A program made the position numbers and the translations under genes. The notes beneath the pieces were generated by a model that had not been told where the DNA came from, did not search any database, and saw nothing but the letters and a program-made list of their open reading frames with translations. From Undibacterium sp. 5I1 (lineage in GTDB: Bacteria > Pseudomonadota > Gammaproteobacteria > Burkholderiales > Burkholderiaceae_D), in assembly GCF_034314085.1 (NCBI RefSeq), contig NZ_JAVIWI010000001.1:744001-808000 (forward strand): a DNA stretch of 64,000 nucleotides, written 5' to 3'. Positions 9,354-18,854 of this stretch are shown piece by piece; within the stretch, counting starts at the first letter, position 1, and each line of letters starts with the position of its first letter.

Positions 9354-10663
9354 GAGCCTGCCTTCTTCGGTGAGGCATCACTATTAGCTGACTTTTCGGA
9401 CATTTTTTCAGCCGCTTTTTCCGCTACCTTTGCCGGCATCACGGTTACCGCGTCGTTATCCGCCAGCGAGTCTGCTGGATTGAGTATGAGTTTGTCAGAT
9501 AAGCTGATGCCATCTAAAATTTCCAGAGCATTACCCAGATCATGTCCGATGCTGACAGTCCGCAGCTTGACATGACTTTGCGCATCTACGACGGCAATTT
9601 GAGTGCCTTCCGGACGGAACAAAATCACATTAGAAGGAACAATTAAGGCATTGGACGTCCCGCTGACGGGTAATGCAACCTGTACGTAGGACCCGGCTAA
9701 TAACTTGCCATCTTTATTGTTTAAATTGATTTCCATCTGCATTGTACGGGTTGCCGCATCGATCGCACCGGCTGTGCGTGCGACCGTACCCTGGAACGTC
9801 TGACCCGACATCTCACTCTGAGTCACTTTGACCGTGTCGCCAGTCTTGATGCGTTGCGCATAGGCTTGTGGCACATAGACATACACACGCAAGGTATCAA
9901 CTTGCGCCAGCGTAAACAGGGCACGTCCTGCGCCGCCATTGCCAGCATCAATTAAGTCGCCGATTTCGACGTTACGTCGCGTTACCACTCCAGAAAATGG
10001 CGCAGTAATTTTTTTAAATTCTTCTAATTTTTGCAAGCGGCGCACATTGGCTTCGGCGGAGGCAAAGTTTGCCTGAGCCTGCGTAAAGGCACTGGAACGC
10101 TCGTTTAATTCTTGTTGGGTGACGGCGTCCTTTTTACGCAAAGCTTCCCAACGTTCAGCGGACGATTTGGCAAGTTCTAAACTGGATGCAGCTTGCTGGC
10201 GGGCGGCGATGGCTTGCGCTAATTGCTGGTCGATTTCTGGTGTGTCGATCTCTGCCAGTACGTCTCCTTTATTCACTTTACTGCCGATGTCTTTATTCCA
10301 GCGCAATACATAGCCGCTGCTACGCGCATAAATAGGCGATTCGATCATGCCTTGTAGCGTGCCAGGTAAGGTTAAGGCATCGGTATTTCCAGACGCTTTG
10401 GCGTTCACCGTAGTGACATAGATTTTGGCGTGCTCTGCGGTTGATTCTGCTAGTGCGTTCGATTGAACAACGCGCAATCCCATGGTGATGATTGCACCCA
10501 GTACCAGCAGCGCTAGCGTTGAGGCGCCGATCAATTTAGCTCGTTTCAAGATAGGGCCCCGGTGGTGATGTGGATGTGCATGAGGATTGGAATGTTGCTC
10601 AGCATTTGCCTCATGGCTTTGCGCGCTATGTATGCCAAGGACGGCGTGGCGTTGATCAGACAT
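9350..10663 (-). CDS. RND efflux periplasmic adaptor (HlyD/MFP family)
   Basis: The product has 437 residues. A His-rich cytoplasmic tail (HSNPHAHPHHH, about residues 24-34) precedes one membrane anchor (about residues 46-65). Then follow a lipoyl/barrel-sandwich half-motif (DVLAEIDTPEIDQQL), a coiled-coil hairpin (about residues 145-215) and the second half-motif (ITAPFSGVVTRRNVEIGDLI). It bridges the inner-membrane pump and the outer-membrane channel. The C-terminal tail is rich in Lys, Ala and Ser. It starts one base after the pump gene's stop. Confidence 0.92.
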   Translation of the reverse strand: MSDQRHAVLGIHSAQSHEANAEQHSNPHAHPHHHRGPILKRAKLIGASTLALLVLGAIITMGLRVVQSNALAESTAEHAKIYVTTVNAKASGNTDALTLPGTLQGMIESPIYARSSGYVLRWNKDIGSKVNKGDVLAEIDTPEIDQQLAQAIAARQQAASSLELAKSSAERWEALRKKDAVTQQELNERSSAFTQAQANFASAEANVRRLQKLEEFKKITAPFSGVVTRRNVEIGDLIDAGNGGAGRALFTLAQVDTLRVYVYVPQAYAQRIKTGDTVKVTQSEMSGQTFQGTVARTAGAIDAATRTMQMEINLNNKDGKLLAGSYVQVALPVSGTSNALIVPSNVILFRPEGTQIAVVDAQSHVKLRTVSIGHDLGNALEILDGISLSDKLILNPADSLADNDAVTVMPAKVAEKAAEKMSEKSANSDASPKKAGS

Positions 10664-10664
10664 A

Positions 10665-13600
10665 TCAGGACTTTCCTTCTTCTACAACAGGCGATGATGG
10701 AGGTACGGGGGAAGTATTATTTGTGGCAGCAGTAGCTTGCTTGCGATGCTCAAGGTAGCGATGGATGCTGGCAAAGACGATCGGAACAAAAAATAACGTA
10801 GATACCGTAGCGAACAGCAAGCCGCCGATCACTGCGCGACCGAGCGGGGCATTTTGTTCTGCTCCTTCACCAAGGCCGATTGCCATCGGGATCATACCGA
10901 TGATCATTGCCAGCGCAGTCATTAATACAGGTCTGATGCGGGTAGCTCCGGCTTCCAATGCGGCTGACAGCGGCGGCAATCCATCGTTAAGGCGCTGCCG
11001 AGCAAACGAGACCATCAAAATACTATTGGCGGTGGCGACCCCCATGGTCATAATCGCGCCAGTCAGGGCGGGAACGTTCAGTGTAGTTCCCGTTAAAAAT
11101 AACATCCAGACGATACCAGCCAAGGCAGCAGGCAATGCCGTAATGATGATAAAGGCATCTACCCACGATTGGAAATTGACCACGATGAGTAAATACACCA
11201 AAACAATCGCCATCAGCAAACCAACTCCCAAACCGATGAAAGACGACTTCATCGTTTGTATCTGACCACGGATATCAATCCGCGTACCGCGTGGCAATGT
11301 TGGTCGTAAGTCGTTCACCAGTTTTTCCACTTGATTAGATACACCGCCCAGATCACGGCCTTCTACGCTGACATACAAATCAATCACAGGTGTGATGTTG
11401 TAATGCGAGACCACCGCCATTTGTTGCGCTGGTTTTACGCTGACCAGATTACTCAGAATTTGCGAGGGGACGATACCATCGCCCGCTGTATTCGCAACCG
11501 AACTGGAGCGCACAGGCGTACGCAATAGGGAATTTAAATCACTGATCTGATGTTGTGGCGTTTGCACGGCGATGCTATACACAATGCCATTTACCGGATT
11601 GAGCCAGAAGGCAGGTGCAGTCTGGAAGCTGCCTGACAAAGACACCAGCAAATTCTGTGCGACATCAACCGGATTTAAACCTAGCTGTTTGATCTGGCTA
11701 CGATCTATATTTAAGGCTAAGGTAGGCTGATCCATCCTTTGCTGGATATGTACATCCACTGCACCAGGTATCTGTTTAATCTGCTTCATCAGATCACTGG
11801 CATAACGGTAATTGGACGGAAGATTATTGCCAGCGATCTGGATATCCATGGCTGCCGGTAAGCCGAAGTTCAGAATCTGCGTCACGATATCGGCCGGTTG
11901 GAAGAAAAATTCTACCCCGGGGAAACGCTTTGGCAGTTCACGACGCAGCCGCTCAACATAGGTCGCGGTAGGACGATGATCTTCGTTCAGTGAGATCAGA
12001 ATTTCGCCATCCAGCGTGCCTATCGTGCCTGCATTGCTGTAGGACAGGTTGATGCCGCTATACGGTAAGCCGAGATTATCGAGCACGGTACCGATTTCTT
12101 CTTTTGGAATCATCTCGCGGATGACTTTTTCCACCTCATCGGCGATACGGGCAGTCTCCTCAATACGAGTACCTGTCGGTGCGCGCATGTGAAGACGTAT
12201 CTGACCAGAATCGACACTAGGAAAGAAATCTCTTCCCAAGCCAAATACCAAACCTAAAGACAAAATACAAAAGCCGAGGAACATGCCGCCAAACATTTTT
12301 CTATGCGTGAGTAGCGTAGATAAAATAATGATGTAGCCACCGCGAAATTTTTCAAATGCGGCATCAAATTTGCGATAGACCCGTTGCAGCAAACTTGGCT
12401 TGGCCGCCGGATCAGTATGTGAATGATCCATCATCAGCATGACCATGGTCGGCACCAGAGTGCGGGATAACACATAGGATGCCAGCATCGCAAAAACCAC
12501 AGCTTCTGCCAAAGGCACAAATAAATAGCGTGCAACACCGGTTAGGAAAAACATCGGCAAGAACACGATACAAATACACAGCGTAGAAACCAGCGCAGGG
12601 ATGGCGATTTCACCGGCACCGTCCAGTATCGCTTTGTGCAAATCAGAACCTTGGTGTAAGTGTCGCTCGATATTTTCTATCGTGACGGTCGCATCGTCTA
12701 CCAGAATGCCGACTGCCAGCGCCAAGCCTCCGAGAGTCATGATATTGATGGTTTCTCCCAGCGCATATAGCGCCAGTATCGACGCCAGAATGGACAAAGG
12801 AATGGATACGGCAATGATGCAGGTACTGCGCCAGTTACCCAAAAATAGCAAAATCATGGCAGCGGTCAATACCGCAGCGATCAGCGCCTCGTGGATGACG
12901 CCGGTAATAGCGGCTTTGACAAAGACAGATTGGTCAAATAGTTGGGTGATCTTTAATTCTTTAGGTAGGGTTTGTAAGGCGGTAGGCAAGATATTGCGTA
13001 GATTATTGACGATGTCGAGTGTTGATGAGCCACCGTTCTTGAGTACTGATAACAGCACACCACGCTCGCCATTCTGCCGGACAATATTGGTTTGGGGCGA
13101 GAAGCCATCGCGTACGCGTGCGACTTCTGACAGATAAGTCATGGTGCCGTTTTTGTTCAGTACTGGAATATTGTTCAGTCCCGCAATCGTGTCCGGTGAT
13201 CCGTTCATGTTGACGTTGAATTCGGTCGCGCCGATTTTAGCGGTACCGGAAGGCAGCGCCAGATTTTGCGCATTCACGGCATTCACTACATCTGTTGGTG
13301 TCAGTCCCTTTGCCAGCAGTGCTTGCGTGTCTAAATCTACTGAAACAAGCCGGGATTTGCCACCAAAAGGGAAGGGCACCGCGGCGCCCGGAATAGTGAT
13401 TAATTGTGGACGTAAAAAATTGACGGCAGTATCAAACAGCGATTGCTCATTCATCGTCGCACTCGATAACCCAAGCTGAATGACAGGGATGCTGGATGCC
13501 GAATATTTAATCACCAGCGGCGGTGTAATGCCTGCCGGTAGCTGGCGTAATTGCGCTTGTTCGATAGAGACTACTTGTGCAATCGCCGTCTGGATATTGG

Positions 13601-13898
13601 CATTGGGCTGGAAAAAAATCTTGATGATGGAAATGCCAGCCAGCGATTGGGACTCGATATGTTCAATATCGTTGACCGTGGTTGTCAAACTGCGCTCATT
13701 GACAGCGGCGATGCGCTGCCCCATTTCTTGCGCAGACAGGCCGTTGTAGTTCCAGATAATACTGACGACGGGGATATTAATTTCTGGAAAAATATCGGTC
13801 GCCATCTTGGTTAGCACCAGTGGCGTCGATAATAAAATCAATAGCGCCATCACGATAAACGTGTAAGGCCTTCGCAATGCAATTTGAACGATCCACAT
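10665..13898 (-). CDS. RND efflux inner-membrane pump (HAE-1/AcrB-like)
   Basis: The product has 1077 residues, the usual length of AcrB-type pumps. Twelve membrane segments fall in the expected 1+5 and 1+5 layout, with two large periplasmic loops. The proton-relay Asp pair is in GILVDDATVTIENIERH in the fourth segment. The N-terminus (MWIVQIALRRPYTFIV) is typical. It should drive drugs, metals or metabolites out by proton antiport; the substrate cannot be told from sequence. First gene of the three-gene operon; a perfect palindrome (13960-13975) lies 62 bases upstream and may bind a repressor. Confidence 0.93.
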   Translation of the reverse strand: MWIVQIALRRPYTFIVMALLILLSTPLVLTKMATDIFPEINIPVVSIIWNYNGLSAQEMGQRIAAVNERSLTTTVNDIEHIESQSLAGISIIKIFFQPNANIQTAIAQVVSIEQAQLRQLPAGITPPLVIKYSASSIPVIQLGLSSATMNEQSLFDTAVNFLRPQLITIPGAAVPFPFGGKSRLVSVDLDTQALLAKGLTPTDVVNAVNAQNLALPSGTAKIGATEFNVNMNGSPDTIAGLNNIPVLNKNGTMTYLSEVARVRDGFSPQTNIVRQNGERGVLLSVLKNGGSSTLDIVNNLRNILPTALQTLPKELKITQLFDQSVFVKAAITGVIHEALIAAVLTAAMILLFLGNWRSTCIIAVSIPLSILASILALYALGETINIMTLGGLALAVGILVDDATVTIENIERHLHQGSDLHKAILDGAGEIAIPALVSTLCICIVFLPMFFLTGVARYLFVPLAEAVVFAMLASYVLSRTLVPTMVMLMMDHSHTDPAAKPSLLQRVYRKFDAAFEKFRGGYIIILSTLLTHRKMFGGMFLGFCILSLGLVFGLGRDFFPSVDSGQIRLHMRAPTGTRIEETARIADEVEKVIREMIPKEEIGTVLDNLGLPYSGINLSYSNAGTIGTLDGEILISLNEDHRPTATYVERLRRELPKRFPGVEFFFQPADIVTQILNFGLPAAMDIQIAGNNLPSNYRYASDLMKQIKQIPGAVDVHIQQRMDQPTLALNIDRSQIKQLGLNPVDVAQNLLVSLSGSFQTAPAFWLNPVNGIVYSIAVQTPQHQISDLNSLLRTPVRSSSVANTAGDGIVPSQILSNLVSVKPAQQMAVVSHYNITPVIDLYVSVEGRDLGGVSNQVEKLVNDLRPTLPRGTRIDIRGQIQTMKSSFIGLGVGLLMAIVLVYLLIVVNFQSWVDAFIIITALPAALAGIVWMLFLTGTTLNVPALTGAIMTMGVATANSILMVSFARQRLNDGLPPLSAALEAGATRIRPVLMTALAMIIGMIPMAIGLGEGAEQNAPLGRAVIGGLLFATVSTLFFVPIVFASIHRYLEHRKQATAATNNTSPVPPSSPVVEEGKS

Positions 13899-13959
13899 CT
13901 TAAATCGACTTCCCTAGGAAATACTCGGTTTGATCAGGCTTAACAATAATGGCAATCAT

Positions 13960-13975
13960 CATCACCGAGGTGATG
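13960..13975. promoter_or_regulatory. Perfect palindrome, candidate operator of the RND efflux operon
   Basis: CATCACCGAGGTGATG has two perfect 7-base arms around a 2-base centre, 62 bases upstream of the pump start. Efflux operons are commonly controlled at such a place by a TetR or MarR repressor, but no such gene is adjacent here. Assignment as an operator is inference. Confidence 0.4.
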
Positions 13976-14228
13976 GCTAAAAATTTGCAGCGGAGTTTAC
14001 AGCGATGGTGGTGCAAAAACAGCGTTTAAATTACTCAGGCGTGGTTACTGCGTCGAACGATGAAAAGTGTAAATGAATTTGCTTACCAGCGTCTAAATCT
14101 GACCTGTAAAGTTGTTACCTAAAATGCGTAATTTCTGTAGCAAATGCGCGCAAGTACAGACAAAGCTAAGGCGCTTGATGAAGCATTATTTTTGTGAATT
14201 TTATAAGACTTAAGTCGCGCAGAATAAA

Positions 14229-14310
14229 TATACTCCCCATTAATTTAATGAAAATAGCCTTATTGTCCAAATAATATATGGACAATTTATATATACATAG
14301 TGGGAGTATA
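14229..14310 (-). repeat. 82-bp intergenic repeat, copy C (minus orientation)
   Basis: It begins TATACTCCCC and ends GGGAGTATA. Read on the minus strand it carries ATTGTCCATATATTATTTGG, the central block shared with B, D and F. Its internal TTGTCCA/TGGACAA inverted repeat is perfect over seven bases. Confidence 0.85.
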
Positions 14311-14484
14311 TTTATTTGATAGATTGTTTAGCTTAGTAAGCTTTAAGTTAAAAATCGTCGTGAGCATAGATAATTTTTACTGCTACGGTGTGCCTTGCGT
14401 TTTTGTAACGAAATGTTTTGCAACGCACAAATTAGCTATTTGTATCGTTTCTGACTCCGCCAGTGGCAACAACCAAAGTAGGTA

Positions 14485-15378
14485 TCAGTTTGGAATAATC
14501 TCAAGTAACTTCGTGACCAAAAAATCAAAGCATGTTTTGTAGCGTGCATTGAGTTTCAGATCCTCATGCATCACAATCCAAGTCGGAAATTCTATGCAGA
14601 AATCGGCAGGCAAAATGTGAACCAGATTTTCATCACGTTTTGCCAGTAAGTCCTGGCAAATTCCTATGCCAAATCCAGCGCGTATTGCCGCTAATTGAGC
14701 GACGCCGCTATCGACCCGCAAGCTGAAATGCTCTCGCCGGAGAAAAGGATATGCCTCTTGGAATGTCCGCATATAAGGCATCACGCTATCAAAACCGATC
14801 AAACTGTGATTAGACAAATCGCTAATTTCGATCGGTATGTTGTGTTTGTTCAGATAATTTTGATGGGCGTACAAGCCTAATTTGACAACACCAATACGCC
14901 TGCTTACCAATACTTCCTGAGTTGGCTTTGCCATTCGTATAGCGATGTCTGCATCCCGATTTAGTAAGTCCTGATTCAGGTCAGATAGCACGAGTTCTAT
15001 TTCTAAACCAGGATGAAGCTGTCGTAATTCTGCAAGTATGGGCGGCAAGACTTCAATACCGATAACAATCGATGACGTGATACGCACCGCGCCCCGAACT
15101 TCTTTCGCCTCTGCAGAAATGGCTCGCTCCAGGGCTGCGGTAGTTGTTTTTAGATTTTCTGCATAAGGACGTAGTGCAAGCGCGCTGACTGTCGGCGTCA
15201 ATCCGTTTTGAGAGCGGGTAAATAAAGTGACACCGAGCGCTTTCTCCAGCGCTTCAATCTGTCTTCCTATCGTCGGCTGGGTCAAGCCCAATGCCCGTGC
15301 CGCACTAGAGAGCGATCCCTCCTCTAACACCGCAAGAGCTGCTTTGTAATGATCCTAATTGATATGATTTTTATCCAT
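14485..15378 (-). pseudogene. LysR-family transcriptional regulator with an in-frame stop at codon 8
   Basis: The open frame from the GTG at 15330 gives 281 residues with a LysR helix-turn-helix (SLSSAARALGLTQPTIGRQIEAL) and a substrate-binding domain. Normal family members start about 17 residues earlier. The same frame upstream has an ATG at 15378 and reads MDKNHIN, a TAG stop (15355-15357), then DHYKAALAVLEEGS, which is a standard LysR N-terminus with TAG in the place where Trp (TGG) would fit. The frame is otherwise intact, so this is a recent nonsense change, a sequencing error, or a protein restarted at GTG lacking the first helix. It is divergent from the epimerase gene, its likely target. 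Confidence 0.75.
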
Positions 15379-15390
15379 ACAAAAATGTAT
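15377..15390. promoter_or_regulatory. Inverted repeat ATAC-N6-GTAT between LysR and epimerase genes
   Basis: A small inverted repeat (ATACAAAAATGTAT) lies in the divergent promoter region, where LysR regulators usually bind. Its size is close to but not exactly the T-N11-A motif. Tentative. Confidence 0.3.
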
Positions 15391-15477
15391 ATCAGGTGCA
15401 CGTATTTCGTCAATTGTATTTATCCCGCTTGAGGGCCAAAATTCAAACGTCACTTACATTTAACAAAAGGAAATCAA

Positions 15478-16434
15478 ATGACTTCAATAAAAAAAGCTCT
15501 GGTACTCGGTGCAACCGGCGGAATCGGCGGCGAAGTTGCCAGACTCCTCGTCAAGCGAGGATGGGAGGTTACAGGACTGGTCAGAAATATTCACAGTGTC
15601 TCTCAGGGACAGGACGGAATTTTCTGGGTAGCGGGAGATGCAATGAATTCGTTTGACGTCCTCAATGCCGCAACTGGAGCGAGCTTAATTGTGCATGCGG
15701 TGAATCCACCTGGCTACCGCGATTGGGATAAATTGGTGTTGCCGATGATTGACAACACCATTGCCGCGGCTAAGCAAATCGGGGCACGCATTTTATTGCC
15801 TGGGACGGTATATAACTATGCGCCAGACATAAACTCTGATGTAGATGAAAACTCTGCCCAATTACCTGTCACCAAAAAAGGAAAAATTCGGGTCGAGTTA
15901 GAAAATCGTCTGCGTATGGCCTCACTTCAGGGAGTGAAATCATTAATCGTTAGAGCCGGAGATTTTTTCGGACCGCGAACACTAAGCAGCTGGTTCTCAC
16001 AAGCATTGGTTGTTCCCGGGCGAAAAATTGAGTCTATTCAGTATCCAAGCAAAATGGGAATAGGGCATCAATGGGCTTATTTGCCCGATGTCGCGGAAAC
16101 CATGGTCAGACTTATTGAGAGCAGCGAAAAGTTAAAAACCTTTGATGTATTTCATATGAATGGTCAATGGGATCAAGATGGTACCGAAATTGCTGATTCC
16201 ATCCGCAGAGTCGTTGGAAACCCGGCGATTAAGATCAAAAGTTTTCCTTGGTATCTGATGCCTTTAATCGCATTTTTTAGTCCTACGGTGAGAGAGATGC
16301 TGGAGCTTCGCTATTTGTGGACGTCGCCATTAAAAATGAGTAACGCGAAATTAATTGAGGTGCTTGGTCAAGAGCCAAATACGCCTTTGGACATAGCAAT
16401 CAATGCAAGCTTAAAAGGATTGCGTTGCATTTAA
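15478..16434 (+). CDS. NAD(P)-dependent epimerase/dehydratase-like protein
   Basis: The product has 318 residues. It starts with a Rossmann dinucleotide-binding motif (LVLGATGGIGGEVARLL) and belongs to the extended/atypical SDR group with NAD-dependent epimerase-like proteins. A Tyr of YNYAPD (about residue 118) lies near the expected active-site region, but the classical YxxxK is not clear, so activity is uncertain. AAGGA lies just upstream of the start. The gene is divergent from the broken LysR regulator, the usual arrangement for regulator and target. Confidence 0.8.
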   Translation: MTSIKKALVLGATGGIGGEVARLLVKRGWEVTGLVRNIHSVSQGQDGIFWVAGDAMNSFDVLNAATGASLIVHAVNPPGYRDWDKLVLPMIDNTIAAAKQIGARILLPGTVYNYAPDINSDVDENSAQLPVTKKGKIRVELENRLRMASLQGVKSLIVRAGDFFGPRTLSSWFSQALVVPGRKIESIQYPSKMGIGHQWAYLPDVAETMVRLIESSEKLKTFDVFHMNGQWDQDGTEIADSIRRVVGNPAIKIKSFPWYLMPLIAFFSPTVREMLELRYLWTSPLKMSNAKLIEVLGQEPNTPLDIAINASLKGLRCI

Positions 16435-16464
16435 TGAGTGACTTGACACGTTAAGGAGTAAAAA

Positions 16465-16791
16465 ATGAGCATTCTATGTTTAAACCAAAAAGAGGAAATG
16501 TATCGCCATCGCATATTTGGGCAACGAGAAAAATGCGATCAGTCACAATTCTGCGACTCCCTCAAACAGATGAATGGAAAATTAGTTAGGGTATTTCATG
16601 AACAAAATAAATCGATGGAGCGTTTTCTATTGATCCCGACGGTCTGGCTGCAAAAAATGGGTATTGTTGAAGTATTGTATTCAGCTGGAGGACTCGGTTC
16701 TATTTGTGTAAATATGGCTCTGATACTGATGTCGAAGTATTTCTTCAGACTAAAATCGAGAATGAGTCTGCTGATGTTTGTCGGGGCTTAA
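16465..16791 (+). CDS. Small protein of unknown function, possibly frameshifted
   Basis: The product has 108 residues and I do not recognise it. The start has a good ribosome-binding site (AAGGAG, six bases upstream) and lies 30 bases after the epimerase, so it may be translated in that operon. The second half is only weakly protein-like. Another plus-strand frame from about 16614 to 16817 reads as ordinary soluble protein (SIDPDGLAAKNG, then KYGSDTDVEVFLQTKIENES) with one TGA at 16668. The gene may therefore be a decayed one that crosses frames. Confidence 0.4.
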   Translation: MSILCLNQKEEMYRHRIFGQREKCDQSQFCDSLKQMNGKLVRVFHEQNKSMERFLLIPTVWLQKMGIVEVLYSAGGLGSICVNMALILMSKYFFRLKSRMSLLMFVGA

Positions 16792-16834
16792 GAGAAAAAA
16801 TAATCGTCATGCTCTGAGTTTGCATCAGATCCGG

Positions 16835-17371
16835 TTATTTAATCCTTTGTTTCTCCAGCTTGCGTGCTAGCGTGCGTCTGTGCATGCCTAGTCTTCGAGC
16901 TGTTTCTGAAATATTAAAGTCGGTTTCGGCCAGAACTTCGTGAATCCTTTCCCACTCCAAATTTTTGATGGAGGTGGAGCGGTTGGTAATTTCTACCTCC
17001 GCTGTGCCGGCGATATGCCCGAAGGCAGCTTCAATATCATCCGTGTTGGAGGGTTTAGACAGGTACTGGCATGCCCCAAGTTTGACTGCTTCTACCGCAG
17101 TCGCAATACTGGCAAAGCCGGTCAGTACTACAATCAACATTTGGGGATTGTGCTGATGCAGAAGCTGCACGCATGCAAGACCGGATGAGTGGCCGTTTAA
17201 CTTCAGATCAACGACGGCATAGGCGGGAGAATGATCTGATAGTAATTTCTCAGCATCCTCCATACTAGTCGCGTGCAAAACAGTGTAACCGCGTCGCTCA
17301 AACGAGCGGCTTAGTGTGCGGGCAAAAGCAGTATCGTCTTCGATAATGAGTAACAGACGACTCTCTGACAT
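16835..17371 (-). CDS. regA: Response regulator, RegA/PrrA/ActR family
   Basis: The product has 178 residues. The receiver domain (about residues 5-120) has the acidic pair (IEDD), the phosphoacceptor Asp in VVDLKLNG and the Lys in YLSKPS. A Fis-type helix-turn-helix follows at the C-terminus (NISETARRLGMHRRTLARKL), a highly conserved RegA/PrrA DNA-recognition helix. RegA regulators control respiration and redox genes in response to quinone state. The gene directly follows its kinase. Confidence 0.88.
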   Translation of the reverse strand: MSESRLLLIIEDDTAFARTLSRSFERRGYTVLHATSMEDAEKLLSDHSPAYAVVDLKLNGHSSGLACVQLLHQHNPQMLIVVLTGFASIATAVEAVKLGACQYLSKPSNTDDIEAAFGHIAGTAEVEITNRSTSIKNLEWERIHEVLAETDFNISETARRLGMHRRTLARKLEKQRIK

Positions 17372-17401
17372 AGTGAATAAATTCCTGAGGTTAAATCTCG
17401 G

Positions 17402-18772
17402 TTAAAGCATGATCGCTGCAAGTGGCAATGTTAATTGTACGACGGCTCCGCCCTCGTCGCGATTAGATGCCGTGACATAACCACCGAGTTTGCGTGCCAC
17501 ATTGATGACAAAAAATAGCCCTAGTCCGCTACCCGGACGACCTTTGGTCGATTGATAAGGTTCACCGATGCGTGACAAGATGGTGGGGTCGAAACCATGC
17601 CCACTATCTGCGACCGTAAATATGAGTGCATCGTTTTCACGCCGGACTTCCATGCGCAGCCAGTCTGGGGACGCTTCTAAGGCATTGTCGAGTACATTAC
17701 AGACCATTTGCTTGAGAGCGGTGTCAAAGACGATAGGAATATCTTCTTCAATCTGATTATCAAAACCAAACGAGACTATTGGTCTGGTCGAGATAAATTC
17801 TCTAGTGAGATCGTTTAGAAAAGTATTGATCGTGGTTTTGACTGCGGATTCGCCACGTGCTTCTCCGGCCGACAGCAAGATGCCGCTGACGATACTTTTA
17901 CAGCGTTGTAGCTGCGTTTCCATCTCGCTGATTTCTTCCAGCAGTTCGGCGTTATTGCTGAATTCTGGCATCCGTCGCCAGTCTCCCAATATGACGGAGA
18001 GTGTCGCCAGTGGCGTACCTAATTCATGCGCGGCACCAGAGGCGAGCAGACCCATGCGTACAATGTGATCTTCCTCGACCGCCCGTTGGCGCAGATCGGC
18101 GAGCTGGGCATCACGTGCGCGCAGATTGTGACCAATCCGGGTAATGAAAAAAACTAGCAGGGCGGCATTCAGCATAAAACAAATAATCAAGCCACCGACA
18201 TACAAGTGCGATAGCCCGCCGTTTTCAGCCGGCGGTAAAGTCAAAGGCTCAGAAAATAGTGATAGTCCGGCCAGACAGGCACTGGTGAAGATGACGATGA
18301 TCCAGGTTGACCAGGCTTCTAGCAACACGGCACTTAAAATGACTTGTAACAGATAAAGGAAGGCAAAGGGATTAGAGGTGCCGCCACCAAAATAGAGCTG
18401 CGCCGTCAGACTAAACACATCGATGAGTAATGCAAAAACCAGTTCACCATTGGTCACATACACGCGCTCATGCCAGCGCAAATGACTGGCAATATTGAAA
18501 GCGATTAAGCATACAAGCACAACCAGCATTTTGACTAAGGGCAAATGGATGCCAAAGCCAAGCATCACGATCAAAATGGTTGACAGCTGCCCAAATACGG
18601 CAATCCAGCGCAGCTGAATAAGCTGCAGCATATTCTTGTGCCCAGCGGAGTTTTTGTACTCGATGGCGATGGCGGATTGTTCTGCCAGTGTTTTAGTCGC
18701 TGACTTCGTTACCGACTTAGCTGCGGTCTCTTGTTCAGTTTTTTGAGGGACGATCTTTTTTACCATGCTCAC
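17402..18772 (-). CDS. regB: Redox-sensing histidine kinase, RegB/PrrB family
   Basis: The product has 456 residues with about six membrane segments (residues 55-220). The periplasmic/membrane motif GGGTSNPF contains the GGxxNPF heptapeptide known as the quinone-binding site of RegB. The H-box is AAHELGTPLATL and the Cys of LQRCKSIV matches RegB's redox-active cysteine. A HATPase domain follows (NVLDNALEAS, GSGLGLFFV). The N-terminal 40 residues (Lys, Thr and Ala-rich) are extra. It is encoded 82 bases after SURF1 of the quinol-oxidase operon, so it probably senses the quinone pool that the oxidase drains. Confidence 0.9.
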   Translation of the reverse strand: MSMVKKIVPQKTEQETAAKSVTKSATKTLAEQSAIAIEYKNSAGHKNMLQLIQLRWIAVFGQLSTILIVMLGFGIHLPLVKMLVVLVCLIAFNIASHLRWHERVYVTNGELVFALLIDVFSLTAQLYFGGGTSNPFAFLYLLQVILSAVLLEAWSTWIIVIFTSACLAGLSLFSEPLTLPPAENGGLSHLYVGGLIICFMLNAALLVFFITRIGHNLRARDAQLADLRQRAVEEDHIVRMGLLASGAAHELGTPLATLSVILGDWRRMPEFSNNAELLEEISEMETQLQRCKSIVSGILLSAGEARGESAVKTTINTFLNDLTREFISTRPIVSFGFDNQIEEDIPIVFDTALKQMVCNVLDNALEASPDWLRMEVRRENDALIFTVADSGHGFDPTILSRIGEPYQSTKGRPGSGLGLFFVINVARKLGGYVTASNRDEGGAVVQLTLPLAAIML

Positions 18773-18854
18773 TATGTCCGCTTATTCTGATTATTCTGGA
18801 ATGTTTGCAGATCTTAAATCATATTTAAAATTAAGTGCTGAAGCTCCTGGCGGA

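Larger units (their letters stand above)
13899..14484. other. Intergenic region upstream of the RND operon
   Basis: These 586 bases hold a 16-base palindrome (13960-13975) near the RND start and repeat copy C (14229-14310). The rest is AT-rich with no supported gene. An 80-codon plus-strand frame at 14300-14542 runs into the LysR gene and is not called. Confidence 0.6.

Noticed and set aside
14300..14542. 80-codon plus-strand frame in the RND-LysR gap
   Set aside because: It begins inside a repeat copy, overlaps the LysR 3' end and shows no recognisable protein features.
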